Assembly (NCBI RefSeq): GCF_013366925.1
Contig: NZ_JAALDK010000001.1
Coordinates: forward strand, 6,074,001 to 6,138,000
Reading direction: 5' to 3'
DNA from: Paraburkholderia youngii
GTDB lineage: Bacteria > Pseudomonadota > Gammaproteobacteria > Burkholderiales > Burkholderiaceae
Length of the DNA: 64,000 nucleotides
This document shows positions 45,739 through 54,501 of this stretch, in pieces (the first letter of the stretch is position 1; each line of letters opens with the position of its first letter). A program made the translations under genes and the position numbers. The notes below the pieces were generated by a model. That model worked only from the letters and a program-made list of their open reading frames with translations. It ran no database searches and was not told where the DNA came from.

Positions 45739-46218
45739 AGTCCCACCCCTGTTCTGCACATACTGTGTGTGTCTGTTGCTGCTACGTGTAGCCGTTTTCA
45801 CCTGTGACGAACGGACATGCCGTTTATCGGCCAAGCATTCAATTTTACGCGTTAACCGGCCGCCCAGAAGCATCGGGCAGCAAAGAAGTCCGGTCTGTTG
45901 TATTGGCGCCTGGAGCGTGAATCGGGCGCCGCGGCCAACCGTGGGTGAGGAATACCCTTTGCCTGAGGTCGAGCCAGTCTGGGTCGACAACCGCACCGTC
46001 CAGCCCTGCACCGGTAGCGCCGACGGCGAATGACGAGAGAGCGGCGGGATTGGTTGTTTTCGGCGCACGCCCCAAAGCCAGATCAAGCTTACACGATGAT
46101 AGCACGCGCCTCCGGCGAAACCCGTGACAGAAGCGGTGCGAGCGTGCTATGGCATTGACTTCTCTCAATAAAGTCGGCAATTCGCGCAGGGTGCGAGCGT
46201 GTCGCCCGCACCGCCCGC
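45739..46218. other. 480-base intergenic region, no gene
   Basis: Lies between the divergently placed ends of the desaturase-like gene and phaM, which are both on the minus strand. I see no convincing coding frame. A 9-base inverted repeat, ATAGCACGC (46099-46107) and GCGTGCTAT (46142-46150), is the clearest structure. A TCACAGGTGA near-palindrome occurs near 45800. No clear terminator for phaM. Confidence 0.5.
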
Positions 46219-47043
46219 TCACGTCGACTTTTTCTGCGTTGCGGCGCTCGTGCCCTCGCCGGACGCGCGTTTGGCCGATGTCGCGACGCGCTTCGCGGCC
46301 GGCCGTTTGGCGGCGGGCTTCGCGCTTCGCGCACCGGTGCCCGACGGATCGCCGCCCGACGGATCGCCGCCCGACGGATCGCCGCCCGACGGATCCGCAG
46401 CCTTCGACTCCGGGTTGCCCTGCGTGCCCCCGCCCGCCGCCGCGACCGCGACGGACGGCTGCGTCATCGCGAACTGCGCGATCTGATTGAACTGCGATTG
46501 CAGCAGATTCCACCACGCGGATGCATCGAAACCGGGTGCCGCGGGCGCTCCCTCGTCGTCTCTGTCGGCTGGAGGGGCGCTTTCGGGCGCGGGCTCAGCG
46601 GGCTTCGTCCAGCTCGGCGCCGGCGCGGGGCTCGGAGCGGGGCTCGGTGCGTCAGTCGCGGCCGCACCCGTTGCAGCTGCCGCCGCCTGCGACATCGAGG
46701 TCTGTGCGAACGCGCCGAACGCGCGCAGCGTCGCGAGCGTCGCGCGCTGCACTTCGAGCGCCTGGATCGCCGACTGCAGCATGCTCAGATTCAGCTTCAG
46801 CCATTGCTCGACCGCGCGCATGTCGGTGATGCGCTTGTCGAGCTCCTCGACGCTCGTGAGCGGCGCCATCATGTCGGACATCATCGACAGCGACGGACTC
46901 GTGCCGCCACCCGGCTGCGCGCCCGTCATGGCGGCGCCGAACGGTGACAGCCGAATCATGCTCCACATCCGATCGAGCATTTCAGCGGGCGGAAAACCGG
47001 GAAAGCCGGGAAAGGGCGGCGCGGAGCCAGTGGTGTCGGTCAT
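46219..47043 (-). CDS. phaM: PhaM-type polyhydroxyalkanoate granule regulator
   Basis: A 274-residue protein with the features of PhaM, which tethers PHB granules to DNA and activates the synthase in Ralstonia. The N-terminal third has FPGFPGFPPAEMLDRMWSMI, a helical region (about 75-118, SVEELDKRITDMRAVEQWLKL), an Ala/Pro linker, and a basic Lys/Ala-rich DNA-binding-like tail (AKPAAKRPAAKRVATSAKRA). Between them lies a DPSGG repeat. No phaC or phasin gene is nearby. Confidence 0.8.
   Translation of the reverse strand: MTDTTGSAPPFPGFPGFPPAEMLDRMWSMIRLSPFGAAMTGAQPGGGTSPSLSMMSDMMAPLTSVEELDKRITDMRAVEQWLKLNLSMLQSAIQALEVQRATLATLRAFGAFAQTSMSQAAAAATGAAATDAPSPAPSPAPAPSWTKPAEPAPESAPPADRDDEGAPAAPGFDASAWWNLLQSQFNQIAQFAMTQPSVAVAAAGGGTQGNPESKAADPSGGDPSGGDPSGGDPSGTGARSAKPAAKRPAAKRVATSAKRASGEGTSAATQKKST
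46343..46396. repeat. 15-bp tandem repeat in phaM
   Basis: GACGGATCGCCGCCC is repeated in tandem at 46343-46357, 46358-46372 and 46373-46387, followed by a partial copy to 46396. It encodes DPSGG units, giving a flexible spacer. Copy number is likely variable between strains. Confidence 0.85.
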
Positions 47044-47125
47044 GGTTGTCGCCTCGGTGCTGGATGACAGGTAGAGCGCGCGATGCCGCGCGCGTTGATT
47101 CGATCATACCGTTTGAGGTATGACA

Positions 47126-47983
47126 TCACGATGGTTCGTCGTGACGCGGACGGCCCGCGCCAAAATCCGGCGCGCGCCGCTCGCGCAACGAGCTCAAGCC
47201 CTCGCGCACATCGGGCCCCGCGAAGCCCATGAACTCCAGCGCGAGCGACGTATCGAACGCCGGCCCCGCCGTGCGCAGCCAGTTGTTCAGCGCGTACTTG
47301 GTCCAGCGGATGGCGGTCTGCGACCCGTCGGCGAGCTTGCGCGCGACTTCGAACGCCTTCGGCAGCAGCGCGCTTTCGTCGACCGCGAGCGACACGAGCC
47401 CGATGCGCTCCGCCTCTTCGCCGCTCACCGGCTCGCACAGCAGCAGGTAGTACTTCGCCTTCGCCATGCCGCACAGGAGCGGCCAGACGATCGCCGCATG
47501 GTCGCCCGCGGCGACGCCGAGACGCGTATGTCCGTCGATGATGCGCGCCGTCTTCGCCGCGATCGAGATATCGGCGAGCAGCCCCGCGACGAGCCCCGCG
47601 CCGACCGCGGGCCCGTGCATCGCCGACACGATCGGCTTGCCGCAATTGATCACGTTGTAGACGAGGTCGCGCGCTTCGCGCCACACCCGCGTGCGCACCT
47701 CGAAATCGTTCGCCATGTCCTCGACGAGCTGCAGATCGCCGCCGGCCGAAAAGCCCTTGCCCTCGCCGCGAATGATCGCGACGCGCGTGTCGGGATCGCG
47801 ATCGATGTCGCGCCAGATTTCCGCGAGCTCGTAATGCATGCGTGCGTCCGCGGTCGCGAGGCCGCTTTTATTCGCGCCCTCGCCGCTCATCACGACTTCG
47901 AGCACGCCGTGCGGATGACGCTGCAAACGCAGCGACTGGTAGTGCGCGTAGTACGCGTCGTTCGGTTGCGATGACTGAGTCAT
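47126..47983 (-). CDS. Enoyl-CoA hydratase/isomerase family protein
   Basis: A crotonase-fold protein of 285 residues. The oxyanion-hole segments [17 protein letters not shown] and [21 protein letters not shown] and the following [22 protein letters not shown] are present. The position of the second catalytic Glu reads GDH, so the exact reaction (hydratase, isomerase or another) is open. It follows the ABC binding-protein gene by 54 bases, with both on the minus strand downstream of the FAH-family gene. Confidence 0.85.
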   Translation of the reverse strand: MTQSSQPNDAYYAHYQSLRLQRHPHGVLEVVMSGEGANKSGLATADARMHYELAEIWRDIDRDPDTRVAIIRGEGKGFSAGGDLQLVEDMANDFEVRTRVWREARDLVYNVINCGKPIVSAMHGPAVGAGLVAGLLADISIAAKTARIIDGHTRLGVAAGDHAAIVWPLLCGMAKAKYYLLLCEPVSGEEAERIGLVSLAVDESALLPKAFEVARKLADGSQTAIRWTKYALNNWLRTAGPAFDTSLALEFMGFAGPDVREGLSSLRERRAPDFGAGRPRHDEPS

Positions 47984-48037
47984 GGTGAGCAGTCCGTAGG
48001 TGATTCGTTCAGTCGCGCGCGGAACGTCGCGACCCGT

Positions 48038-49291
48038 TCAATGCGGCTGATAGAGCCACTTGCCATTAGTGATTTCGACCATCACGCGCGCGCGCTGATC
48101 GAGCCCGAGATGATCGGCCGCGCTCATGTTGACGACGCCGTTGGTATCCGCGAGACCGCGGGTTCCTTCGAGCGCATCGCGCAGCGCGCGGCGAAACGCC
48201 GGCGTGCCTGGCGCACCGCTCTTCAACGCAAGCGGAATTGCGTGCTCGAGCAACGCGTTCGCGTCCGAGGTGTACGAACCGAACGCCGACACGCTGCCCG
48301 CGCCGTGCTGCGCCTCGAAGCGCGCGATGTATTCGAGCGCGAGGCGCCTGGCCGGATGATCGGCCGGCAATTGCGCGGCGACCAGCACCGGGCTCGCGGG
48401 CAGGTAAGTGCCGTTGCAATCGGCTCCGCACACGCGCAGGAAGTCGTTATTGCCGACGCCGTGGTTGTGATAGATGACGCCTTTGTAGCCGCGCTCGCGC
48501 AGCGTTTTCGGCGGCAGCGCGGCAGGCGTGCCGGCCGCGCCGACCACCACCGCGTCGGGGTGAGTCGCGAGAATCTTCAGCACCTGGCCGGTCACGCTCG
48601 GATCGGTGCGATTGAAGCGCTCGCTCGCGACCACGTCGATGTGATGCAACTGCGCGAACTTCGCGACCTCGGCGTAGAAGGTCTCGCCGAGCGCGTCTGC
48701 CTGGCCGATGAACGCGATCGTCTTCACGCCGTGTCCGCTCGCATGCTCGGCGATCGCCGAGGCCATCATCGCGTCGGTCTGCGGCGTCTTGAAGACCCAG
48801 CGACGTTTCGCATCGACCGGTTCGATGATTTTCGCGGACGACGCGAGCGAGATCATCGGCGTTTCGCCCTCGGCGACCACGTCGATCATCGCGAGCGAAT
48901 TCGGCGTGATCGATGAGCCGATGATCGCGTCGACGTGATTCTCGCTGATCAGCTTCTTGGTGTCCTGCACGGCCTGGGTCGTGTCCGAGGCATCGTCGAG
49001 CACGATGTACTCGACGTTTTGCCCGCCAATCTGTTTCGGCAGCAGCGCGACCGTGTCGCGCGCGGGAATGCCGAGCGATGCGGCCGGTCCGGTCAGCGAC
49101 AACACGAGACCGATCTTCACCTGCGCGAACGATGTCAGCGGCAACGCGCAGACGAGCGCGGCGCACAGCGTCGCGGCGCGCCGCGCGAAGCGCCGGCCGC
49201 GTTGATACGAGCCGCGCGCGCTCGTGCGCGCTTGAACGAGTGACGCATCAGCGCGTCGATGTCCATCTGCGGGGAAGTTGAATCGCGGCAT
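48038..49291 (-). CDS. ABC transporter substrate-binding protein, branched-chain amino acid type
   Basis: A periplasmic binding protein of the Leu/Ile/Val family (417 residues) without permease or ATPase genes nearby. A long Arg-rich lead (about 1-38) precedes the hydrophobic part LCAALVCALPLTSFAQ, so a shorter start is possible. The body has QVKIGLVLSLTGPAASLG and VGAAGTPAALPPKTLRERG. GGAGACA precedes the ATG. Relatives bind amino acids, amides or aromatic acids; the substrate is unknown. Confidence 0.85.
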   Translation of the reverse strand: MPRFNFPADGHRRADASLVQARTSARGSYQRGRRFARRAATLCAALVCALPLTSFAQVKIGLVLSLTGPAASLGIPARDTVALLPKQIGGQNVEYIVLDDASDTTQAVQDTKKLISENHVDAIIGSSITPNSLAMIDVVAEGETPMISLASSAKIIEPVDAKRRWVFKTPQTDAMMASAIAEHASGHGVKTIAFIGQADALGETFYAEVAKFAQLHHIDVVASERFNRTDPSVTGQVLKILATHPDAVVVGAAGTPAALPPKTLRERGYKGVIYHNHGVGNNDFLRVCGADCNGTYLPASPVLVAAQLPADHPARRLALEYIARFEAQHGAGSVSAFGSYTSDANALLEHAIPLALKSGAPGTPAFRRALRDALEGTRGLADTNGVVNMSAADHLGLDQRARVMVEITNGKWLYQPH

Positions 49292-49487
49292 GCTGTCTCC
49301 TCACGTCGGGATTTTCGTTGTGATGTATTGCCGATGTGCTACCGATGCGTTGCTGCACGCTTTATGACATTCGCACCGTCCCAGCCGGCGCGCCAGTCAG
49401 TGTAGCCGCGCGCGCGGGCGGTGGCATCGGGCGAAACCCTTTCGCACGTATCGCCGCGTCAACGCATCGCCGCGTGAGCGCCGCGCT

Positions 49488-50471
49488 TCATTCGAGCGGC
49501 GCGATGCTCTGCTCGATCGCACCGAAAATCGACTTGCCCGCGTCGTCGAACATTTCGATCTTCACGGTGTCGCCGTACTTCATGAACTCCGTTTGCGGCG
49601 CGCCGTGCTCGATCGTTTCGAGGCAGCGCTTCTCCGCGATACAGCAGTAGCCGCGCTTCGCGTCCTTGTTCGACACCGTGCCCGAACCGACGATCGAACC
49701 AGCCCGCAGATTGCGCGTTTTCGCCGCATGGGCGATCAGCTGACCGAAGTGAAACACCATATCGGTGCCCGCGTCGGGCTGGCCGACTTTCCTGCCGTTC
49801 CAGTGGACGATCATCGGCCGATGCACGCGGCCTTCGCGCCAGTGTTCGCCGAGCTCGTCGGGCGTCACCGCAACCGGCGCGAACGACGTGGCCGGCTTGC
49901 TCTGGAAAAAGCCGAAGCCCTTCGCGAGTTCGGCGGGGATCAGGTGGCGCAATGACACGTCGTTGACGAGCGCAACCAGCCGCACGCCGCGCAGCGCCTG
50001 GTCGGGCGTCGCGCCCATCGGCACGTCACCGGTGATGACCGCGACTTCCGCCTCGAAGTCGATGCCGTACTGTTCCGATGCGCACACGATGTCGTCGCGC
50101 GGGCCGATGAAGTCGTCGCTGCCGCCCTGGTACATCAGCGGGTCGGTCCAGAATTCGGGCGGCATTTCCGCGCCGCGTGCGCGCCGCACGAGTTCGACAT
50201 GGTTCACGTACGATGAACCGTCGGCCCACTGGAACGCGCGCGGCAACGGCGCCATGCACTCTTTAGCGTCGAACGAAAAGCTGTTGCGCGCGCGGCCCTG
50301 GTTCAGCGCATCGTAGAGGTCGTGCAGTTGCGGCGCGTAGAAGGCCCAGTCGTCGAGCACGCGCTGCAGCGTGGGCGCGATCGTGTCGGCGATGGCCGCC
50401 GTGTGCAGGTCGCGGGACACGACGATCAGTTGACCGTCGCGCGTGCCGTCCTTCAGCGAGGCAAGTTTCAT
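49488..50471 (-). CDS. Fumarylacetoacetate hydrolase family protein
   Basis: A 327-residue FAH-fold enzyme that cleaves or isomerises carbon-carbon bonds of acyl-pyruvates. The metal-binding residues are in DFEAEVAVITGDV and LVNDVSLRHLIPAE; the SIVGSGTVSNKD and GDTVKIEMFDDAGKS blocks are typical. It is divergent from the IclR gene and upstream of the ABC binding protein and enoyl-CoA hydratase, so an aromatic or keto-acid breakdown role is an inference. Confidence 0.88.
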   Translation of the reverse strand: MKLASLKDGTRDGQLIVVSRDLHTAAIADTIAPTLQRVLDDWAFYAPQLHDLYDALNQGRARNSFSFDAKECMAPLPRAFQWADGSSYVNHVELVRRARGAEMPPEFWTDPLMYQGGSDDFIGPRDDIVCASEQYGIDFEAEVAVITGDVPMGATPDQALRGVRLVALVNDVSLRHLIPAELAKGFGFFQSKPATSFAPVAVTPDELGEHWREGRVHRPMIVHWNGRKVGQPDAGTDMVFHFGQLIAHAAKTRNLRAGSIVGSGTVSNKDAKRGYCCIAEKRCLETIEHGAPQTEFMKYGDTVKIEMFDDAGKSIFGAIEQSIAPLE

Positions 50472-50630
50472 AGAGCTGTGAACCGTGTATTAGTGACGAT
50501 GGAAGGAATCTATTCTACGATGGTGAATCGGCGCGGCCCAAGATGTGCGTGTTCTTCGTCGCTGTCACTGTCACCACCGCCGTTACGCGCCTATTACGAT
50601 TACCGAACGCGCTGCCCGCGCCTTTTGCAC

Positions 50631-51557
50631 ATGTCCGCCAACGCCCGCTCCGGCACGATCCGCACCCGCACCGACCCCGCGTCCGCCGACGAACTGCCCG
50701 ACCCCGCCGATGCCACCGACGCAACCGGTGTCGATGACGAAGCTGGTGAACCCGGCGAAGAAAAACTGCGCTCGGGCATCCAGTCGATCGAGGTCGGGTT
50801 CAGGCTGCTCGACGTGCTGACCCACGAGCCGCGCGCAATGATGCTGCGCGATCTCGCGCAGCGCGCGGGCATGAGTCCGGCGAAGGCGCATCGCTATCTG
50901 GTCAGCTTTCTGCGTCTCGGCGTGGTCGCGCAAGACCCGCTGTCCGGCCGCTACGAACTCGGCGGCTTCGCGTTGCAGCTGGGGCTCGCGCGGCTTGCGC
51001 GGGTCGACGGTGTGAAGCTCGCGCGCATCGCGCTCGCCGAGTTGCGCGACCGGCTCGATCTGACGGTCGGCATCGCCGTGTGGGGCAATCAGGGGCCGAC
51101 GATGGTGCACTGGATGGAGTCGAGCTATCCGGCCAAGGCATCGTTGAAACTCGGCGACGTGATGCCCTTGCTGAGTTCCGCGACCGGTCTGCTGTTCGCT
51201 GCCTACCTGCCATCCGGCAAGACCGAGGCGATGATCGAGCGCGAGCTGGCCGACTCGCGGCGTTCGTCGCATAGCGGCGCGCCGCGCACCCGCGAAGACG
51301 TCGACAAGGTGCTCGCCGAGGTGCGCGAGCACGAGGCCGCGCGAGTCGAAGGCATGCTGCTGCCAACGATCCACGCGTTTTCGATGCCGGTATTCGATTC
51401 GACCGGCGAACTCGCACTCGCTCTCGTCGCGCTCGGCCATGAAGGCGGGTTCGATATCCGCTGGGGTGGCGAGATCGATACCGCGCTGCGCGAATGCGCG
51501 CGCAAGCTGTCGTACGAACTCGGCTATAGCGCGATCCCGCGTAGCGACAACGGTTGA
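50631..51557 (+). CDS. IclR-family transcriptional regulator
   Basis: A regulator of 308 residues. An acidic low-complexity lead (about 10-42) precedes the IclR winged helix (LRDLAQRAGMSPAKAHRYLV) and the effector domain, with LLSSATGLLFAAYLP and GMLLPTIHAFSMPVFD. It is divergent from the FAH-family gene; the region between their starts (50472-50630) should hold the operator. The start is not certain: the chosen ATG lacks a good ribosome-binding site. IclR relatives control aromatic or acetate catabolism. Confidence 0.9.
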   Translation: MSANARSGTIRTRTDPASADELPDPADATDATGVDDEAGEPGEEKLRSGIQSIEVGFRLLDVLTHEPRAMMLRDLAQRAGMSPAKAHRYLVSFLRLGVVAQDPLSGRYELGGFALQLGLARLARVDGVKLARIALAELRDRLDLTVGIAVWGNQGPTMVHWMESSYPAKASLKLGDVMPLLSSATGLLFAAYLPSGKTEAMIERELADSRRSSHSGAPRTREDVDKVLAEVREHEAARVEGMLLPTIHAFSMPVFDSTGELALALVALGHEGGFDIRWGGEIDTALRECARKLSYELGYSAIPRSDNG

Positions 51558-51598
51558 TACGCGCCAGTCCTTTCAAGCTCTCACAGATTCAAGCGCCG

Positions 51599-52888
51599 AT
51601 GGATTTTGCTTCCGCCAACCGCCGTGGTGATCGCCTTCCCGCTTTGGGCAGCGGGCCTGGACGCGGGGCGCGCGCGGGACGCTGGATCGCGGTGCTCGTG
51701 GTCGTGGCGATCTTGCACTGGATCGCGGCGCAATGGTTCGAGCGCAATCGCGTGAATCTGAATCCGGCGAATCACGAGCATGTGCCGGTGCAGGTCGCGC
51801 TGCTGACGCCCGAGAGGGTCGAGCGTCAACCGGCGCCAAAGCCGGCCGCGCCGGCACCGCACCCACCCGCGCCCACACGCAAGCCCGCGGCAGGTCCGCC
51901 GCGCGAGCAGCATGTGTTGAGCGCGTTGCAGCCGGCCAAGCCGAACGAGCCGGCGGCCACGCCGGCGTCGGAGGCCGCGGCAAGCGCGCCGCCCGCCGCC
52001 GCGAGCGCGAATGCGCCGGTCAATGCCAATGCCAGCGGCGCCGCGGCGAGTGCCGCTGGCGCGGCCAGCGCGCCGCAGGCGTCGCAGGGCGTGAAGTTTT
52101 CGGTGCCGCCATCGGCCGAACTCGACTACGACACGTTCTACAACGGCGTGCGCAACGCGCCCGGCACGATCCATTGGGCGAGCAATGGGCAAGGCTACGA
52201 AATGGTCGTATCGGTGCCGCTGCCGTTCGTCGGTCCGTTCGTGTTTTCGAGCCACGGAGGGATCGACGCGTTTGGCCTCGCGCCGGCGCAGTACAGCGAA
52301 AAGCGTGGCCGTCGCGCGGAAGACATCGCGATCTTCAATCGCAGCGACGGGAAGATTGGCTTCACGCGCACGCCCGCCTCGTTACCGTTGCCCGACGGCG
52401 CGCAGGACCGCTTCAGCGTCGTGATGCAGCTCGCAAGCCTCGTGCGAGGCGAACCGGACGCCTACAAGCCCGGCGTGACGCGACAGTTTTTCGTCGTCGA
52501 TTCCGATAGCGGCGAGAACTGGCCGATCGAGACGATCGGCGACGAAACGATCCGCGCGGCACAGGGCTACCTGCAGACGCGTCATTTCAAACGTCTGCCG
52601 CGGCACGATGGCGACCAGCGCCGCATCGACGTGTGGCTCGCGCCGTCGCTCGGCTGGCTGCCCGCGCGCATTCTGCAGACGGAGCCGAACGGTACCCAGT
52701 TCGAGCTGGTGTGGCGCGGCAAGCTAAATGTCGATGGGGCGTCGGCGGTGGATGCCTCGCCCTCAGCCCCCTCTGCCCCCTCCGCCACGAGCCCTGCGCC
52801 GGCGCCGGCCGACGCATCGGCAGTAACGCCCGAGCCCGCCCCCGCCGCAGCGGTCGATTCAACCGCTCCAACAATCATCAAACCGTGA
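51599..52888 (+). CDS. DUF3108 domain protein with N-terminal membrane anchor
   Basis: A 429-residue protein. A helix (about 29-45, WIAVLVVVAILHWIAAQWF) is followed by a Pro/Ala linker (about 68-145), the DUF3108 domain (about 155-380, ELDYDTFYNGVRNAPGTI and HFKRLPRHDGDQRRIDVWLA), and a further Ala/Pro tail. It probably faces the periplasm. Function is unknown. It follows the IclR gene by 41 bases but may not share its transcript. Confidence 0.82.
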   Translation: MDFASANRRGDRLPALGSGPGRGARAGRWIAVLVVVAILHWIAAQWFERNRVNLNPANHEHVPVQVALLTPERVERQPAPKPAAPAPHPPAPTRKPAAGPPREQHVLSALQPAKPNEPAATPASEAAASAPPAAASANAPVNANASGAAASAAGAASAPQASQGVKFSVPPSAELDYDTFYNGVRNAPGTIHWASNGQGYEMVVSVPLPFVGPFVFSSHGGIDAFGLAPAQYSEKRGRRAEDIAIFNRSDGKIGFTRTPASLPLPDGAQDRFSVVMQLASLVRGEPDAYKPGVTRQFFVVDSDSGENWPIETIGDETIRAAQGYLQTRHFKRLPRHDGDQRRIDVWLAPSLGWLPARILQTEPNGTQFELVWRGKLNVDGASAVDASPSAPSAPSATSPAPAPADASAVTPEPAPAAAVDSTAPTIIKP

Positions 52889-52913
52889 CACTTGTCGTGA
52901 CACACTGTCACGA
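52885..52913. repeat. GTGACA repeats and TCGTGACA/TGTCACGA hairpin
   Basis: GTGACA occurs at 52885-52890 and 52897-52902, 12 bases apart; TGTCAC (52906-52911) inverts it. TCGTGACA (52895-52902) and TGTCACGA (52906-52913) form an 8-bp stem with a 3-base loop. It overlaps the end of the DUF3108 gene and lies about 130 bases upstream of the next gene. Confidence 0.5.
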
Positions 52914-53039
52914 GCAGATCTGCTCGAGATCGGCGAAACTTACTTTGCAACACTGACTCGCACGTCAATGGAGCCTCCGTTTGCGCGAACGGGGCGACCC
53001 ACCGCGCTTTTTCACTGCGTTTCCTTCAAAGGAGTCTGC

Positions 53040-53828
53040 ATGCAAGTGAACATCAACGGTATCGAAACACGCTACGTGCTGAGCAACGAAGGCGGCGGCC
53101 CGTGGCTCACGTTCATCCATCAGCTGGGCGGCGATCTTTCCATCTGGGATCAGATGGCCGGCTATTTCCGCGACGATTACACAGTGCTGCGCTACGACGT
53201 GCGCGGCCACGGCCACAGCGCGGTCGCGCGCGAGCCGTTCACCATGCGCGATCTGGCCGACGATCTTGCCAAACTGCTCGATGCGCTCGGCGCGCCGACG
53301 ACGCACCTGGTCGGCCTGTCGCTCGGCGGCATGATCGCGCAGCAATTCGCGCTCGACCATCCATCGCGCGTCGACACGCTGACGATCGCCGACAGCACCG
53401 GCGGCACTCCGCCCGAAAACCGCGAGTTGTGGAATCAGCGCGCCCACACCGCTCGCAGCGACGGCATGGAGGCGCTGCTGCCGTCGACGATCGCGCGTTG
53501 GCTCACGCCTGACTTTCAGGCCGGGCATCCCGAAGCGGTCGAGCCGATCCGTGAGGCATTTGCGCGCACCCCGCCGGAAGGCTTCGCGATGGCCTGCGAG
53601 GCGCTGCGCGACTTCGACCTGCGCGGCAAGCACGGCGCGATCCGCTTGCCTACGCTGACGGTGGCCGGACGTCACGACACGGGCACGCCCCCTGCTGCTA
53701 CGCAGGCAATAGCGGAGGCGATCGAGGGCGCCCGCTTCGAGTTGCTGGATGCCGCGCATCTCGCGCCCGTCGAGCAATCTCACCGTTTTGCCGCGTTGCT
53801 TGAATCGTTTCTGGAGCGGCGAGTCTAA
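53040..53828 (+). CDS. PcaD-like alpha/beta hydrolase
   Basis: A 262-residue alpha/beta hydrolase close in layout to 3-oxoadipate enol-lactonase. The nucleophile is in VGLSLGGMIAQQFAL, the HG-type oxyanion segment is LTFIHQLGGDLSIWDQM, and the His is in LLDAAHLAPVEQS. No pca genes lie nearby, so assignment to the beta-ketoadipate pathway is not supported by context; BioH- or lactonase-type activities are alternatives. AAAGGAG precedes the ATG. Confidence 0.82.
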   Translation: MQVNINGIETRYVLSNEGGGPWLTFIHQLGGDLSIWDQMAGYFRDDYTVLRYDVRGHGHSAVAREPFTMRDLADDLAKLLDALGAPTTHLVGLSLGGMIAQQFALDHPSRVDTLTIADSTGGTPPENRELWNQRAHTARSDGMEALLPSTIARWLTPDFQAGHPEAVEPIREAFARTPPEGFAMACEALRDFDLRGKHGAIRLPTLTVAGRHDTGTPPAATQAIAEAIEGARFELLDAAHLAPVEQSHRFAALLESFLERRV

Positions 53829-53947
53829 CCGTCAGGTCCGGAGTTTTTTACTTGCGTCGTCCGGACCCACCCCTTGAATTCCATCCCCCATGCTCCACCT
53901 ATGTTGCAGAAAAGGGCAGGAGCCCAACGGAAATAAGGAGTGTCGCC

Positions 53948-54205
53948 ATGCAAATGATCTATAACAGCCCTAACTACTGTGTCGTCGAGTTTCCTCCGCA
54001 GGAAGGTCAGCTGGCCATGAAGTCGGGCGGCTACGAGATTGTTGACAAGAACATGCAGCGCGAAATCTACATCGACGGTGCAATGGCGGCGCGTTTTCGC
54101 GAGCATGTGCAAAAGCTGATCGAAGGCGAGCCGACGCTCGACGAGGTCGACGAATTCCTCGGTCAATTCGACAGCTTGATGCACCAACCCGTTGTTCTGC
54201 ATTGA
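53948..54205 (+). CDS. DUF3567 domain protein
   Basis: An 85-residue protein of the DUF3567 family, widely conserved in Burkholderiales, function unknown. YNSPNYCVVEFPP, GGYEIVDKNMQREIYIDG and LDEVDEFLGQFDSLMHQPV are its conserved blocks. AAGGAG is present before the ATG at 53948. It is followed by a strong terminator, so it is likely a single-gene transcript or shares one with the hydrolase. Confidence 0.82.
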   Translation: MQMIYNSPNYCVVEFPPQEGQLAMKSGGYEIVDKNMQREIYIDGAMAARFREHVQKLIEGEPTLDEVDEFLGQFDSLMHQPVVLH

Positions 54206-54301
54206 CCGGAGGGGTTTAGCTGGCGCTCAGGCGACATCGATCGACCGTACCGCGCGGCTTGTCCGGCGGGTTCCATCTTGCGGTCGGCGGCAACGAAAAC
54301 G

Positions 54302-54336
54302 GCCCGGCAGGCTTTGGCTTGCCGGGCTATTTTTTA
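54302..54336 (+). terminator. Rho-independent terminator after the DUF3567 gene
   Basis: GCCCGGCAGGC (54302-54312) pairs with GCTTGCCGGGC (54317-54327), one G-U pair, over a 4-base loop, followed by TATTTTTTATT. Confidence 0.88.
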
Positions 54337-54501
54337 TTGCTTCATCTGTTAGCGCGTTCTGAATTGCTGACGCGGCGCATTCGTATCGGTCGATTTTGCC
54401 GGTCGCGCCTCAAACCCGCCTCCCGCCCGCCGGGCGCATCCGCGCGTCAGCGGCTACAATGACAGGCTTTCCGCCAACGCCGGCGCAAGCCCTCGTCCGC
54501 C

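Noticed and set aside
46343..46396. CRISPR-like array
   Set aside because: Tandem 15-bp units without spacers, in frame within phaM, encoding DPSGG.
54206..54501. Cobalamin or SAM-related riboswitch upstream of metH
   Set aside because: The stretch is mostly occupied by the DUF3567 terminator and a short promoter region; no conserved B12-box or SAH/SAM motif could be recognised.
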